DNA of 64,000 nucleotides from Selaginella moellendorffii (taxonomy: Eukaryota; Streptophyta; Lycopodiopsida; Selaginellales; Selaginellaceae), in NCBI RefSeq assembly GCF_000143415.4, contig NW_003314263.1, positions 2,724,700 through 2,788,699 on the forward strand. Reading direction: 5' to 3'. Shown here one piece after another: positions 11,587 through 23,349 of this stretch. Below the pieces are notes generated by a model that had not been told where the DNA came from, ran no database searches, and was given only the letters and a program-made list of their open reading frames with translations. How positions within the stretch are numbered: the stretch's first letter is position 1; every line of letters begins with the position of its first letter. A program made the translations under genes and the position numbers.

Positions 11587-13401
11587 TCAGCCGGAGCGTG
11601 ACGCCGCGATAAGCTCGTCGCAGTCGATCCCCGTCGAGTCGACCAAAGGGATCTCGTCGTTTTGATCCGAGAAGTGGTATTTCTGGCCTACCGCTCGCAG
11701 CAGCTGGTAGACTTCGTAGGAAGAAGGTCGCTCCTTTGGATTCGCGGCAACGCACGAGATGGCTATCTTCAGAAACTGCATCTGCTCGGCGTCCACCTCG
11801 GCCCCTTTCAGCGAGCTCTGAATCACGCTCCCAAGTGTGCCGTTCTGGGACTGCATTCCCACCCAGTCGACGAGATTCCCCCGGAAACCATCCTCAGACA
11901 CCACCTCCACAGGCTTTTGGCCGGTTGTCAGCTGGAGCAACACCACGCCGAAGCTGTATACGTCTCCTCTCGTGGTCGCCACCAAGGTCCTCAAATACTC
12001 GGGCGCTACGTGCCCGACGTCTCCGAAGTCTCCATTGACAAACGTGCTGATGTGGGTGTCAACCGGGTTCATGAGGCGGGCGAGGCCAAAGTCCGTGATC
12101 CTGGCCTCAAAGTCCTCGTCGAGCAAAATGCTGCTAGCACTGATGTTCCGGTGGATGATCCTCGGGTTGCAGCTATGGTGGAGCCACGCCAACCCCCTGG
12201 CCGCTCCGACAGCCACCCGAAGCCTCTTGGGCCAGTCGAGCGTAAACTCCCCCGTCCCATGCAGCCAGTCTTTCAAGCTCCCATTCGGCATGTACTTGTA
12301 AACCAGCAGCTTCTCGGCGTCGGCGACGCAGTAGCCGAGCAAAGGCACCAAGTTGCGGTGCTTGAGCTTGCCGAGAATCTCCATCTCCGACTTGAACTGC
12401 TTATCCGCATGAGCCGAGAGCTTGAGCCTCTTGATCGCGAGCACGGACCCGTCCTGAAGCGTGGCCTTGTAGATCACACCTGTGCGGCCGGAGCCGATGA
12501 CGTTCTCCGGCGAGAAGTCGTTGGTCGCGGCCATGAGGTCCGTCAGCTTCAACTTGGTAAGAGGCTTCTCGAACAGTGACACGGTCACCGACTGTGGAGC
12601 TCGGATCCTCTTGGCCCACTTGTGCTCGTCTCTTGCTCCTCCACCTTTGATGGGCCGGACTCTCACCGGGAAGAAGCAAATGAGAGCCACCGCCGCCCCC
12701 ACGAGAGCTAAAACTCCGCCAGCCGCGATGCCCGCTATCAGTGCCGCGCTCGTCTTCTTCTTCCTAGAGCACTGGTTACGTAGAGGCTGACCGCACAGCC
12801 CTGGATTGCTGGCAAAGGCGCTAGACGGGAAGTTCCGGCCAAGGAAAGATGACGGAATTGGCCCCGAGAACTGGTTGTTGGAGACGTCAAACTTGGTGAG
12901 CCGCGGAAGAACTCCAACCTGTCCGGGAATGGGTCCCGAGAATCTGTTATGGCTCAAGTCGAGATTGTTGAGATAGGTGCAATTGTTGAAGGAGGTATCG
13001 ATGGATCCCGAGAAGGAATTTTCGTGAACGTCGAAACCCACCAGGTATGGAAGAATGTTGCAAACGTTGGCTGGAATGCTGCCGCTGAGCTCGTTCTGTG
13101 AGAGATCGAGGGTCGTGAGGCTGGAGCACTTGTCCAGGCCTCGAGGAAATTCCCCCGTGAACCCGGATCCTGGAAGAGAGATGCCATACACTCTGGAATC
13201 GTTCGGGTGGAGGCAAGTGATCCCGGCGAAGTTGCAGATGTTAGACGTCGGCGGGAAGACCCACGAGTCGAGGAAGCGCATGGGATCCCTGAACGAGCTC
13301 TTGAACTCCCTGAGGCACTCGACGTCGCTCTGGCAAGAAATTACCTCGAGAAGCAGCGCGATGACGAGAATGCTCGATAATCCGGCCCTGGCCGCCTCCA
13401 T
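11587..13401 (-). CDS. BIR2-like LRR receptor kinase, atypical catalytic loop
   Basis: A single-exon gene of 604 residues. The ATG at 13401 is chosen because it begins a signal peptide (LSSILVIALLLEVISC). An upstream in-frame codon at 13449 is GTG and unlikely. After the signal come an LRR N-terminal cap, about four leucine-rich repeats and an LxCGxPL cap, a membrane span at about 214-237, and a kinase-like domain from about residue 300. The glycine loop is GSGRTG and the ATP lysine is in AIKRL. The catalytic loop reads HRN instead of HRD, while DFG is kept. BIR2-type kinases of seed plants are catalytically weak or inactive and bind the co-receptor BAK1. That role is inferred from family resemblance. 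It is the only complete member of the local LRR family. Confidence 0.9.
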   Translation of the reverse strand: MEAARAGLSSILVIALLLEVISCQSDVECLREFKSSFRDPMRFLDSWVFPPTSNICNFAGITCLHPNDSRVYGISLPGSGFTGEFPRGLDKCSSLTTLDLSQNELSGSIPANVCNILPYLVGFDVHENSFSGSIDTSFNNCTYLNNLDLSHNRFSGPIPGQVGVLPRLTKFDVSNNQFSGPIPSSFLGRNFPSSAFASNPGLCGQPLRNQCSRKKKTSAALIAGIAAGGVLALVGAAVALICFFPVRVRPIKGGGARDEHKWAKRIRAPQSVTVSLFEKPLTKLKLTDLMAATNDFSPENVIGSGRTGVIYKATLQDGSVLAIKRLKLSAHADKQFKSEMEILGKLKHRNLVPLLGYCVADAEKLLVYKYMPNGSLKDWLHGTGEFTLDWPKRLRVAVGAARGLAWLHHSCNPRIIHRNISASSILLDEDFEARITDFGLARLMNPVDTHISTFVNGDFGDVGHVAPEYLRTLVATTRGDVYSFGVVLLQLTTGQKPVEVVSEDGFRGNLVDWVGMQSQNGTLGSVIQSSLKGAEVDAEQMQFLKIAISCVAANPKERPSSYEVYQLLRAVGQKYHFSDQNDEIPLVDSTGIDCDELIAASRSG

Positions 13402-13890
13402 CGCCGCGAGATTCCAGGAGCTCGACCGATATTTCGAGGCGCTCGACACACCTTGATTTCTAGCGGGACCGCAGCAGCTCGCAATCCTATCCCGCTCGCC
13501 TCTCCCTAAAGCCCTAGCCCTGCCGCCTTCTCTCCCTTTGCATTATCCTAGCGTGTGCTCTGGGGCCGCCATAGCCAATTCCATGAAAAATGCGCACGGA
13601 CGGCCTAGATTGCGTTCTTCGGTCAAGGCTAGGAATCCACGGCAGGTGTTGCGCAATTTTCAACGGCGTGGATCTCACGTAGCAAAGTCTTTGGAAAACT
13701 CTGTCTGGTCAAAAAGGCGGGAGCGCCGTGATCGTTCCGCCATGATCCTCCCTGGTGGTGTTGTGTTGACTTTTCTTGACTGTGAGACTGGGGACTTTAA
13801 ATATGGATCGTTGATTGGAGTTCAAATTTTTAAACAAAGACTATTTTCAAACAAAGAGAGACATTTTCATAATCAGGTTCTTCTTGACTA
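13402..13890. repeat. Duplicated 5' flank of the LRR genes
   Basis: The interval between the two LRR genes has no gene of its own. Part of it (about 13590-13810, containing GTTGACTTTTCTTGACTGTGA) recurs, in either orientation, near 20010-20050, 22270-22330 and 27040-27180. It therefore marks the unit that was duplicated with the LRR gene. Confidence 0.7.
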
Positions 13891-14640
13891 TCATATGGCC
13901 AGAATCAAGCTCAAGACGATCAAGAAGCTAGACAAACTGGAGAATATGAGAATTGGAGAGGACCCTCGGATAGCCTCCAGCACCTCGGATTGCCAGCTCC
14001 TGCGTGGGCATTCGTTACGTAGAGGCTGACCGCACAGTACTGGATTGCTGGCGAAGACGCTAGAGTCAAACGTGGTTAAAGATGATGGAATTGGCCCCGA
14101 GAACTGGTTGTTGGAGACGTCAAACTTGGTTAGCCGCGGAAGAACTCCAATCTGTCCGGGAATGGGTCCCGAGAATCTGTTCTCGCTCAGGTCGAGATTG
14201 TTGAGATAGGTGCAATTGTTGAAGGAGGTATCGATGGATCCCGAGAAGGAATTCTCGTGGATGTCGAAGGCCACCAGGTATGGAAGAATGCTGCAAACGT
14301 TGGGTGGAATGCTGCCGCTGAGCTCGTTCTGTGAGAGATCGAGGTACGTGAGGCTGGAGCACTTGTCCAGGCCTCGAGGAAATTCCCCCGTGAACCCGGA
14401 TGCTGGCAGAGAGATGCTATACACACTGGAATCGTTCGGGTGGAGGCAAGTGATCCCGGCGAAGTTGCAGATGTTAGATGTCGGCGGGAAGACCCACGAG
14501 TCGAGGAAGCGCATGGGATCCCCGAACGAGCTCTTGAACTCCCTGAGGCACTCGACGTCGCTCCAGCAGGAAATTCTCTGGAGAAAAAGAGTTGTCAATA
14601 CGAGAAGAACTCTTACAAATCCAAGCTCCATTGCTCGCAT
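13891..14640 (-). CDS. Kinase-less LRR receptor-like protein
   Basis: An intact 249-residue frame closely related to the ectodomain of the neighbouring 604-residue receptor. It has a signal peptide (VLLVLTTLFLQRISC), the same DVECLREFKSSFGDP cap, the LRR block and the SNPVLCGQPLRN cap. It then has a short hydrophobic C-terminus (about residues 228-249, ILIFSSLSSFLIVLSLILAI) and stops, with no kinase. The ATG at 14640 or the one three codons later could start it. It could be a membrane-anchored LRR protein, a secreted or decoy form, or simply a truncated duplicate. The open frame and conserved cysteines favour some constraint. Expression would decide. Confidence 0.75.
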   Translation of the reverse strand: MRAMELGFVRVLLVLTTLFLQRISCWSDVECLREFKSSFGDPMRFLDSWVFPPTSNICNFAGITCLHPNDSSVYSISLPASGFTGEFPRGLDKCSSLTYLDLSQNELSGSIPPNVCSILPYLVAFDIHENSFSGSIDTSFNNCTYLNNLDLSENRFSGPIPGQIGVLPRLTKFDVSNNQFSGPIPSSLTTFDSSVFASNPVLCGQPLRNECPRRSWQSEVLEAIRGSSPILIFSSLSSFLIVLSLILAI

Positions 14641-15593
14641 AGGGGAATTTCAAATTTCGAGATTTTAAAAACCGTAGCAGTACACCTCTTAATAACATAT
14701 TTCAAGGAGATCATTTGTTCTCCATTCTGCCTGCTGTTTTTACTACTGGAGCTCTACAATTGAGTTTAATATTTATGCTGTGTATGTTCGGGTTGAATTC
14801 CACATTCAGAGTGAAGAGCGTTGATAGCACGCTAAGGATGATTGTTTTAAAGCCCAACTAAAGCCTCCTCCTCCTCGACAGCTCCTCATTCCCTAGTGCC
14901 CTTAATCCTTGCTGCTCCAGTCTTTAAACAAAGTCAATCATATAATTTATTCTTATAAGCTGCTAGATCTGGAAGACATTCTTGTTAGCTTTTATTACAA
15001 TATATTTTCATTCATTCATTCATACTATTTACAAGGTCTTGCAGCATGAGACCGGCAGATCAAATATGCCATAGTGACAATTGGTCATACCTGTTTGTCG
15101 TCTTCATCATGTTGTCATTCATTAAGGCTTTAGATGTTATTTTACTATATTCTAGTGATATCAATGCAAGGACTGAAGCCAGGTATTTTGCTAGTGAAGG
15201 AAGATCCTTCACTGACGTGGAGTCTAAGCTTGATTTATTGGACAATTATGAGTTTGATTTTTAGAAGATATTTATATAATTTGTGAAATTGAATGAAATA
15301 TTTTTATTAATAAATGACGCAATAAATATTTCCTAGATAAAAATTATAATATTATTTTATAAATTTAACTGTTTACAAAAGAAAAATTTATATATAAATT
15401 AATATTTTCAAATAATAATATTTATAACAAATTAATTTTTAAATCATAATAAAAATATTACATTATATTAAGATATTTAGATAATAAGTAAAGCAACAAT
15501 AATATTTTATCTAAAGATTAAGACTCCTTTTGTTATTGTCTTTATCTATAGTGTCTACAGCTGATTCTCACTCTCTACTCAGGTAGTGTGGAG
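14641..15593. other. Intergenic, no gene seen
   Basis: Composition falls to AT-rich. Short frames such as that at 15046-15264 have no recognisable similarity. No repeat structure is obvious until the LTR at 15594. Confidence 0.5.
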
Positions 15594-18590
15594 TGTCATA
15601 TATTTGCTATCTTTTTGTATTTTTTTAAGGAGTATATTTATTACTACTATTCATAATAAGAAGTGAACCCCAAACTTCTACTTATATGATTTAAACTCAA
15701 GATGAACCCATATCACCTTTTCAAAGTAGGGTTTTTAGGATTTATACTTAGAGTACTTAATCTTTTCTCCTCCATTTTATTTGTAATTTTGTCGTCTCCC
15801 TTTCTCTCAACGATGAGCTATTGATAGTTTGAACATCTAATATCAACAGTTTTCAATCAGATCTCAATACTTTATAAAAATTAAATCAAATATTAGAGTA
15901 TTCAATATAACACTTCACTTGTAGGTGTAATAAATTAGCACTAACAACGGCTTCTTAGTTTAAAGCTAAATATTGGTATGACAACAATGTTTGATAGCGA
16001 GGGTCTAGTTATCAATATAAGTTGTCTAAGGAAAGAAAATAGGAAGGTTAATGCTCTTACTCAATACAATTATCTTGCATTTTCATCTTGTTCAACCTTT
16101 AACATTAAATTATCTTTGATCTCTTGTTTTTAAATTAACTCTCTTACACAATTCTCTATTCCTTTATCACTCCCTCTTAAACTATTAAACTATTTATTTA
16201 AAAGCTTAGCAATAGCTTTTTTGGGGTTTTATTAACCCAACATGGTGATTATCAATTTCTTCTATTTTGGGTTGGACTTATTTATCAATAAGTGCAATTG
16301 TATATAACTAAATGGCAAATAAAATTGTTTATTGTCCAAGCATGCATGTTATAACATTTTTATATCTACAAAGCATTAAAAATGATCTAATGATAATTTT
16401 GTTAGCCCTATATGCACAAGTATATTGTATTTATGATATGCATCAATGAACCAAAATGCCTCAATATGCTTTATTTTGTCTTCTCCAAAGACAAAATATT
16501 TGTCTTATTTTGTCTTTTCTTGCTTTAAGGTCTTTGAAATTTATTCCTTACTAATCTTTCACCTTTTTGTGGATTTGACAATATTCTTATTATGGCTAAT
16601 TTATTTTCCAAAATAATATATTTCTTGCTATGTTACAATAGAATTAATGGAGACTAACTGGTTGAGCTTATTTATAAGAATATTTTTCAAGTTTATAAAT
16701 TGTTATATAATGTTGTTAATGATTAAAGGCCTCAATTTATTTTTATTGTAAATAACTAAAGAGAATGACTCAAGAGACGATCCATAAAGGTTTAAATATA
16801 AAAGAAAAATGCCCATATACAAAAGTGAAGGAATTGAAATACTTAAGGTTAAACATCATTGGGTTTAATAATGTCAAGAGCTAAATAATATCATAAGGGT
16901 TTTAAAGTTAAATATTATCATAGGTGTTGATTGGTGAAATGAATCACACTATATATTGAGATGTTATTAAATATTATTATAGAAGGCTTGGGTATAAATG
17001 TCCTTAGGTTTGAATATTACTGGGTTAAAGATGTTTAGACTTAAAAGCCCTATAATAATATTTAACTATTGAATTTTGAAGTTACCTAGGTTTGAATAAG
17101 AGAATCATACCATATATTGAGATTTCATTCAATATTATTATAGGGGTTTTAGGTCTAATTTTGAATCATACCACATGTTGAGATTGACATCTTGGGAAAG
17201 TTGTGATTCTCATCTTCCATTCATAAAGGCTTGGTGGATTATAAATATCTCAAGAGAACAATTCAAGAAATTATCCATAAAAGTCCTATTAATAAAAATG
17301 CACTTTATTTTACAATTAGTTAGTCTTGGGATAGTTGAGGTTAAGTGTTTTTGTGTTTACATAATACTAGGTTGAATTCAAGAACTTACATCCAGCTTTT
17401 GGCACTAGTTTCTTCCCTTTTTTCATATAAAAAACAAATTAAAATTTTAATATCCTTAAATTAATAGGAAATTAGAGCATACTATTTAAAGTCTTGAGTA
17501 ATATCTTTGATGCTTTATTTTTCATAAATAAGATGATTGGGTTAATTTCCTTCCTGCAAATGAATTTACTTATAATAATTTTTAGCACTCTTCAACACAT
17601 CATTTTCTATTTTTCATCTTCTATGGATCTTCATTGGTCATATTTATTTCCTTCAACATTTGATCTTATAAATAAATTTATTGCTTATGCAACTATCTTA
17701 GATTCTTTTAATGAAGAAATTTATCATCACCTTTTTCATGCTCATGTTATTTATTGCCATAGTGTTGATCATTCTTGACAACCTAATCCTTTTTATTTAA
17801 TTGGATAAAATGTTTAAGTTTGTCATTATTTAAAAACCACACACCATTATAATAAATATTTGGTGTTCTATAGTTTTTTGTTAGAACTTTATGCCCCTTT
17901 TAATCAAACTCGTATTCCACCATCACCTCCTCTAAAGGTTATTGCTTGTGAGCAAGAGTTTGAGGTTGCTATCATACTTAACTCAAAGTATTAATACTAC
18001 AAACTTTATTGTTTAGTCAACTTGCTTAGGTATTCTCGTAGCAATCATATTTGTGAACTTACTTCTCATCTTACTTATATTTCTAAATTTTTTATGAATT
18101 TCCATTGATGACATCCATGTAAGTCTACATTTCAATTGCTGCTTGGTGTTTGGCATTAAAGTGGGGATGGTGTCATATTTGCCAAGATTTGCTTTAAATA
18201 CTCTAAATAGGAACTCTAGAAACTAATTTGATACAACTTTTAATTATCTTTCTGTATTTACTGAGGAGTTATATTCATTATTAATGACCATAGTTAGAAG
18301 TGAACCCCAAACCTTTAGTCATGAAATTTGAATTCAAGACTAGTATATATGTGGATGGGCATTGGGATTACTATAGACCCATACCTAAATTAGGTTTCTG
18401 AATTTATTTTCTCTATTATTTTAGTATTAATAGTTTTATCATCTCCCCTCTTATTAATGACAAGCTTACAATATAAACAATCAAATGTTGCAAATATAAC
18501 TTTAGGTATCAAAAGATACCTGTCAATCAATTATTTCAAACATTCTAATAGGATAATACCAATATTAATAAACTAAGTTTAGCATTTGTA
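15594..18590 (+). mobile_element. Decayed Ty3/gypsy element with two LTRs, internal part shrunken
   Basis: Two diverged direct repeats begin with TGTCATAT, at 15594 and 18171, and share later words such as AGAAGTGAACCCCAAAC and a sequence like TTTAGTATTAATAG/TTATTTGTAATTTTG. A purine tract (AAAGTGGGGATGG) precedes the right copy, as in a polypurine tract before a 3' LTR. A sequence like TTGGTATGACAAC near 15975 could be the primer-binding site. Just inside the 3' LTR, about 17900-18125, a frame resembles a chromodomain (QEFEVATIL, then FFMNFH before R-H-P), typical of chromoviruses. The element is only about 3 kb and full of stops, so it is inactive. LTR outer ends are approximate. Confidence 0.65.
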
Positions 18591-19850
18591 TCAATATAAA
18601 GAAAAAAATCTAAATGTCTATTTAGCCAAACTTACTTAACTTGGTTTGCTAATTTTCTTTTGCTTTGTCTTGGATTGACTTTGCAAGAACCCTTGTATAT
18701 TGAGCAGTAATCCCTCAATTCACTATATAATAGTTTACTATCAAGGACTCTTATATGTAATATTTTCTTGGTTTCATTAGCTATATATGGAAGGTGTCTA
18801 GATTTGTTAATTAAACATATCTATGAAATGTGGAGAGCCTTCTAAACATGATCCCAAGTCCTAATTTATTATTTAACACTATTTCATATTTAATAAGTTT
18901 TCAAACTTATTCTAAATATTATCTTATAAGATTAAGGTGAGGCTATTATATAAAAGGGGTTTATAGGGGGTTCCAAATATATAGTAAAAATAGTGGTTGA
19001 AAACATGACTAATTTAGTTTTTATTATGTCACTCTTTATTGTGTGTTTAACTTAAGTTTAAGCCCCAGCTCCATACCATATTGCTCAGTGGGGCCTTGTA
19101 TTAAGCCATCAGTATATTAAATTATGCTAAACTTCTTTACACCATTTTGCATATAAAGGCTGAATATAAAGTGTTTGTGATCAGTTTTTTTTATTTTATA
19201 ACACAATAAGCATGGAGTTTGGCTCCAAATTCATGTGTTATACACCAAAGAGCAATGAGTGAATAAGAAAGAAGAAGCCACTCATTTAATGTGTCTTAAA
19301 GACAATAGCTGGATTTGCTAGTTGGGAGCCTAGGCATTTAGAGGAGCTATTGCAGTGCAACTAGGATTTAGAGCTAGGAGACTGTTCTCAAATTCTTCTA
19401 CTACCAGGTGAGGCTGGTTTTCAAATCCTAGTGGAAGAGCCCCAGTAGGAGGCACAAAGAAGTTAATAAAAGAGCATGTCTAGGAATTTGGCAAATAATA
19501 AAAAGAAACAAAAAAAGAGAAGCGATAGAAAGAGAGGACCAAGTAAGCCAAGGAGAAGAAACTAAAACTTGAATCTTATACCTTGGAGAGCATTGTTAGA
19601 AGTACCTTTGCACCTTGTATCTACTCAAAGTTTGGAGTGAGGAGGAAGAGAAGGGGATGCATTGCCCAAGAGATGAAAATGTGATGGTAGTGAGTGTAGA
19701 ATGGAAGGTGTTGAAAGTGGAACTGGTGCTCAGTCTGGACCTTTATCACCCATGCCCGTAGAAAGGATGTCTCTAGCTTGCTTCTAGAAAACTCAAGATT
19801 TGCCATGTTGTGTAGGAAGAGATGGTAGACATATTCACCAGAAGTACTGA
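18591..19850. other. Intergenic AT-rich stretch, no gene seen
   Basis: No supported coding sequence. A region at about 19330-19450 has a B-box-like word (GGTTTTCAAATCC) but no tRNA fold that I can draw. It could be SINE-like, but the evidence is too thin to call. Confidence 0.4.
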
Positions 19851-19856
19851 ACGGGA

Positions 19857-20000
19857 TGTCAAACTTGGTTAGCTGGGGAAGAACTCCAATCTGTCCGGAG
19901 AATCTGTTATGTCTTGAGTCTAGATTGTTGAAATAGGTGGAGGTATTGATGGATCCACGCAAGGTATGGAAGAATGCTGCAAACATTGGGTGGAATGCCG
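19857..20000 (-). pseudogene. LRR-gene fragment
   Basis: Short minus-strand blocks match the LRR genes: GVLPQLTKFD, NRFSGQIGV and FNNLDSRHN, then PPNVCSILPYLA. Large internal deletions separate them, so only a remnant remains. It lies upstream of another LRR pseudogene at 20.3-20.7 kb. Confidence 0.75.
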
Positions 20001-20259
20001 TGCCGTGATCTTTCCGCCATTGGTGGTGTGGTGTTGACTTTTCTTGACTGTGAAACCATAAACAATTTTAAAATATTAACAAATCTCAAAATTAAATGTA
20101 AACAATTTTAAATAATACTAAATCGAGTTATGGCCTGAGTCAAGCTCGAGACGACCAAGAAGCTAGATACACTCGAGAATATGAATACTGGAGAGGGGCA
20201 TCGGATAACCTCCAGCAGCCAGCTCGGGCAGTTGTTACGTAGAGGCTGACCGCACAGCC

Positions 20260-20743
20260 CTAAGAGACGTTAAACTTGGTTAGCAGGGGAAGAACTTTAA
20301 TCTGTCCAGGGATGGGTCCCGAGAATCTGTTCTGGCTCAAGTCGAGATTGTTGAGATAGGTGCAACTGTTGAAGGAGTTATCGATGGATCCCGAGTGAAA
20401 CCCAACGAGGTATGGAAGAATGTTGCAAAAGTTGGGTGGAATGGCCCCGCTGAGCTCATTCTGTGAGAGGTCAAGAACCGTGAGGCTGGAGTACTTGTCC
20501 AGGCCTTGCGGAAATCCACCCGTGAGCCCGGATCCTGGCAGAGAGATGCCATAGACTCTGGAATCGTTCTCGTGGAGGCAAGTGATCCCGACGAAGTTGC
20601 AGATGCCAGACGTCAGCGTGAAGTGGATCCCTGACCGAGCTCTTGAACTCTCTGAGGCACTCAACAAATCTCTGGCAGGAAATTACCTCGAGAAACAGCT
20701 CGATGGCAATAATGCTCGAAAATCCGGCTCTTGCGGCTTCCAT
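20260..20743 (-). pseudogene. LRR receptor-like pseudogene
   Basis: The start is recognisable (MEAARAGFSSI, signal-like, then ECLREFKSSVRDP). The frame then breaks where the DSWVFPPTS segment should follow, and resumes with ICNFVGITCLHENDSRVYGISLPGSGLTGG and the LRRs. Further deletions remove DVHENSFS, and the frame ends soon after LTKFNVS. No membrane span or kinase follows. It is a degraded duplicate of the genes at 11.6-14.6 kb. Confidence 0.85.
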
Positions 20744-20939
20744 CTCGATCTAGGCGATCTAGCGGGTTAGCAGCCATTGCAGTCCCATGCTCCCTAGCAG
20801 TATCCAACGTATGTTCTGGTTCGCCAGAGCTAATTTCAAGAAATATGCGACGACCCAGATTGCGTTCTTCGGGTGTGGCGCATTTTTCGACGCATTATTT
20901 GACTGACTTTCATTTGTTGAATATATATATTTTTTTATC

Positions 20940-21215
20940 TATGACCACAGTCAAGCTCCAGACGATCGAGAAGCGACAGTATGAAAATGAAAGAAAAAGG
21001 AGCCTTTAATCGTCTCCTCAAGCCAGGACGTAGCTTGGGATTGTTTGCGAACGAGGAATTCCCGAAACGCCCTCCAATCATGCTGGAACTTCCCCCGAGA
21101 ACTCGTTCGAGGAAATATTGAGCTTGGCAGCTGTCCAATCTCTTAATCTGGGATAGAGCCCGAGAATCTGTTGTGGCTCAAGTCGAGATTATTGAGAGAT
21201 CTGCAGCTAGATGAT
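20940..21215 (-). pseudogene. Fragment of a more distant LRR gene
   Basis: Minus-strand blocks include SFANNPKLRPGL, typical of the cap after the last LRR of these receptors, and pieces like LSRNRFSG near 21150-21200. It differs from the main local family and is broken by stops. It adjoins TDP2 fragments on its right. Confidence 0.55.
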
Positions 21216-21240
21216 ATATTCATAGCAAGCCAGTTAGAAT

Positions 21241-22095
21241 ACGACTACTTCTTGCGTATCTTGAGAACCAATCCAAAATGATCGCTGGGCAAAACCGGAG
21301 CTTGAGAAACGATTTCTTCGTCTCCTTCTCAAACGTCAAGCCAGGAATCGGTTTCGTCCCGAGCATCTCACTGCTTTCCACCTCAAAGTCACGGAAATGG
21401 TAGAACACTCGATCCAAACGCTTCTGTAGTCTGCTTCCAGTGAGCATGAGATTGGCCTTTGCGTCGTAAATTAGCCCAGGCTGCAAAGACAAACACAAGG
21501 TGAATCAAACCTCTGCCATAAAAACGAGAGCAAAAGTTCTCACCTCAGTTGTGTCCATGCGTCCATCCATCCATCCTCGAGAGGAGGCTGGCAGTCTAGC
21601 TTGTCGTCCCAGTTCATGTCTCCTCCAAAGACATTTGGCAGCGGCTTGAGCGTTGCGAGCGCCTCCTTCATCTGTGCAACGCGCTCGGCGCTAAACATCT
21701 GATCGAATTTCGGGGGCGCTGGACACGCACGAGTAGCTGCGTGATGTTGCCGCAATCGATGTCTGCCGGACAGAGCTCTCTTTCCATGATCGTGTTGTGG
21801 AAGGGATTGCGGTACTTGTCTATCGGCAGATTATTAGACTGAATGACTTCCTGTAAGGAAAGAAAGACCTGCCGTGAGGCTGATAAGCTCTCCGATAGTT
21901 TCCATTCTTCGCTCCAGCTCGAGATCCTCACGAAACCAGACGCTGGATAAAGTTAAAATTTGTGCGCTCTGTCGTGAGGATTGCCCTGGTTTGTCAGGAG
22001 CCGCAGCTTGGATTTCCTTTCTTGGACAATGGCTGTGGCTCGTCCAGTTCTACCTCTTGGAGCTCGGCTCCAAAATCACCTCCTCCTACTGTCAC
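21241..22095 (-). pseudogene. TDP2 pseudogene copy A
   Basis: This matches the intact TDP2 gene at 29.3-30.8 kb in the same orientation. It keeps the last exon (FDAKAN...RLQKRLDRVFYHFRDFEVES), part of exon 4 including GGDMNWDDKL, a short part of exon 2 (LELERRMEAIGEL-like) and a scrap of exon 1. One base is missing in the last exon ahead of the SDH motif, changing the frame. The exon 4 segment encoding TTHLESPCP is deleted and exon 3 is gone. It cannot make an active phosphodiesterase. Confidence 0.85.
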
Positions 22096-23345
22096 TGATA
22101 TCTTTGATCACTACTTGACAAGCCCCCGACCCCCATGGGACGAGCTCTTCAACTCTCTGAGGCATTTTAGCTGCCGTAATCCGGCCCAATCGACCGATAT
22201 TTCGAGGTCATCTAGGCGCTCTATACACATTGCTCAGCAGCGCTTAGTTGATCGCAATCTCATCTTTCAGCGTGGTAATGGCTGGTGGTGTTCACTTTTC
22301 TTGACTGTGAGATTGGAACTTTAATTTACAAGAACTGAAAATTGCGTGTAGCGTGGAGCAAGATTCTCAGCAACTCACAAAATACTTGATGTGTATTATC
22401 AAGAATTAACACTAAAGAATAATTTTCAAACGAAGTCAATCAAATAATAGAAGAGAGGTTTGGATGACATGTGCGATCTTGATCTGGCCAGAATGATGGT
22501 GGAGACGATCAAGAAGCTAGACATACTGGAAAATATGAAAATGAAAGAGGAGCTTCGGATAGTCTCCGCAAGCCAACTCTGGGTCCTGCCGGTATAACAT
22601 AGCTTGCGGAAACGTAGAGGCCCACCACACAGCCCTGGATTGCTGGCAAAGGACCTAGACGAAAAGTTCCGGCCAAAACTCGTGAAAGATGACGGAATTG
22701 TCCCAGTGAACTTGGAGGAGACGTCAAACTTGGTGAGCCGGGGAAGAACTCCAATCTGTCCGGGAATGGGTCCCGAGAATCTGTTGTGGCTCAAGTTGAG
22801 ATTGTTGAGAAAGGTGCAATTGTTAAAGGAAGTCTCGACAGATCCCGAGAAGGAATTGTTGTGGACGTCAAAGCTGATGAGGTATGGACTGCCGCAAATG
22901 TTGGAGGGAATGGTGCCGTTGAGCTTGTTATGTGGGAGGTCGAGAAACGCGAGGTTGGGGCACTTGTCCAGGCCTCGAGAAAATCCCACCTTGCCGGTGG
23001 GAAGATCCACGAGTCGAGGAAGTGCATGGGATCCTGATCGAGCTCTTGAACTCTTTGAGACACTCGACGTCGCTCTGGCAAGAAATTACCCCGAGGAGCA
23101 GCGCGACGAGCATGCTCGATAATCCGGCCCTCGCCACCTCCATCCTCGCAAAACTGTATTTCGACTTGCGGAATCACCGCAATGCTTTCTAGCATGTGTT
23201 CTGGTCCGCCATAGCCATCGATTGCGTGGGTCAAAACCAGGGAATTCGGATGTCACATAGTCTTGCCTGGAATATTGAAAAAATTCTACTTGATTTTTTG
23301 TCTACTTGCTCTGGGCGCGCGGACACTAGAATTTGAGGACTTGCT
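21550..23345. repeat. Inverted repeat, left arm
   Basis: Blocks in this arm recur inverted in 25830-27580: the TDP2 exon-4 piece (21550-21740 with 27370-27580), the TDP2 exon-1 scrap and flank (22030-22330 with 27040-27345), and the LRR copy with its promoter side (22340-23345 with 25830-27010). Arms are diverged by substitutions and small indels. Confidence 0.8.
22426..23143 (-). pseudogene. LRR receptor-like pseudogene (left inverted copy)
   Basis: The start MEVARAGLSSMLVALLLGVISCQSD is followed by a frame break near 23035 and a deletion of the segment encoding the first cap. The LRR block then reads open (LDKCPNLAFLDL to FTSFGRNFSSRSFASNPGLCGG) and continues through a hydrophobic tail. 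It is a near copy of 26056-26805, in opposite orientation. The opposing copy keeps the first part and this one keeps the hydrophobic tail, so each has lost a different piece. Confidence 0.85.
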
Positions 23346-23349
23346 CTTG

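Noticed and set aside
11662-12579. Plus-strand 305-codon frame opposite the BIR2-like kinase
   Set aside because: It is a shadow of the GC-biased codons of the real minus-strand gene and shows no family of its own.
19330-19450. Possible tRNA-derived SINE
   Set aside because: Only a loose B-box-like word is present. No convincing A box, poly-A or target duplication was found.
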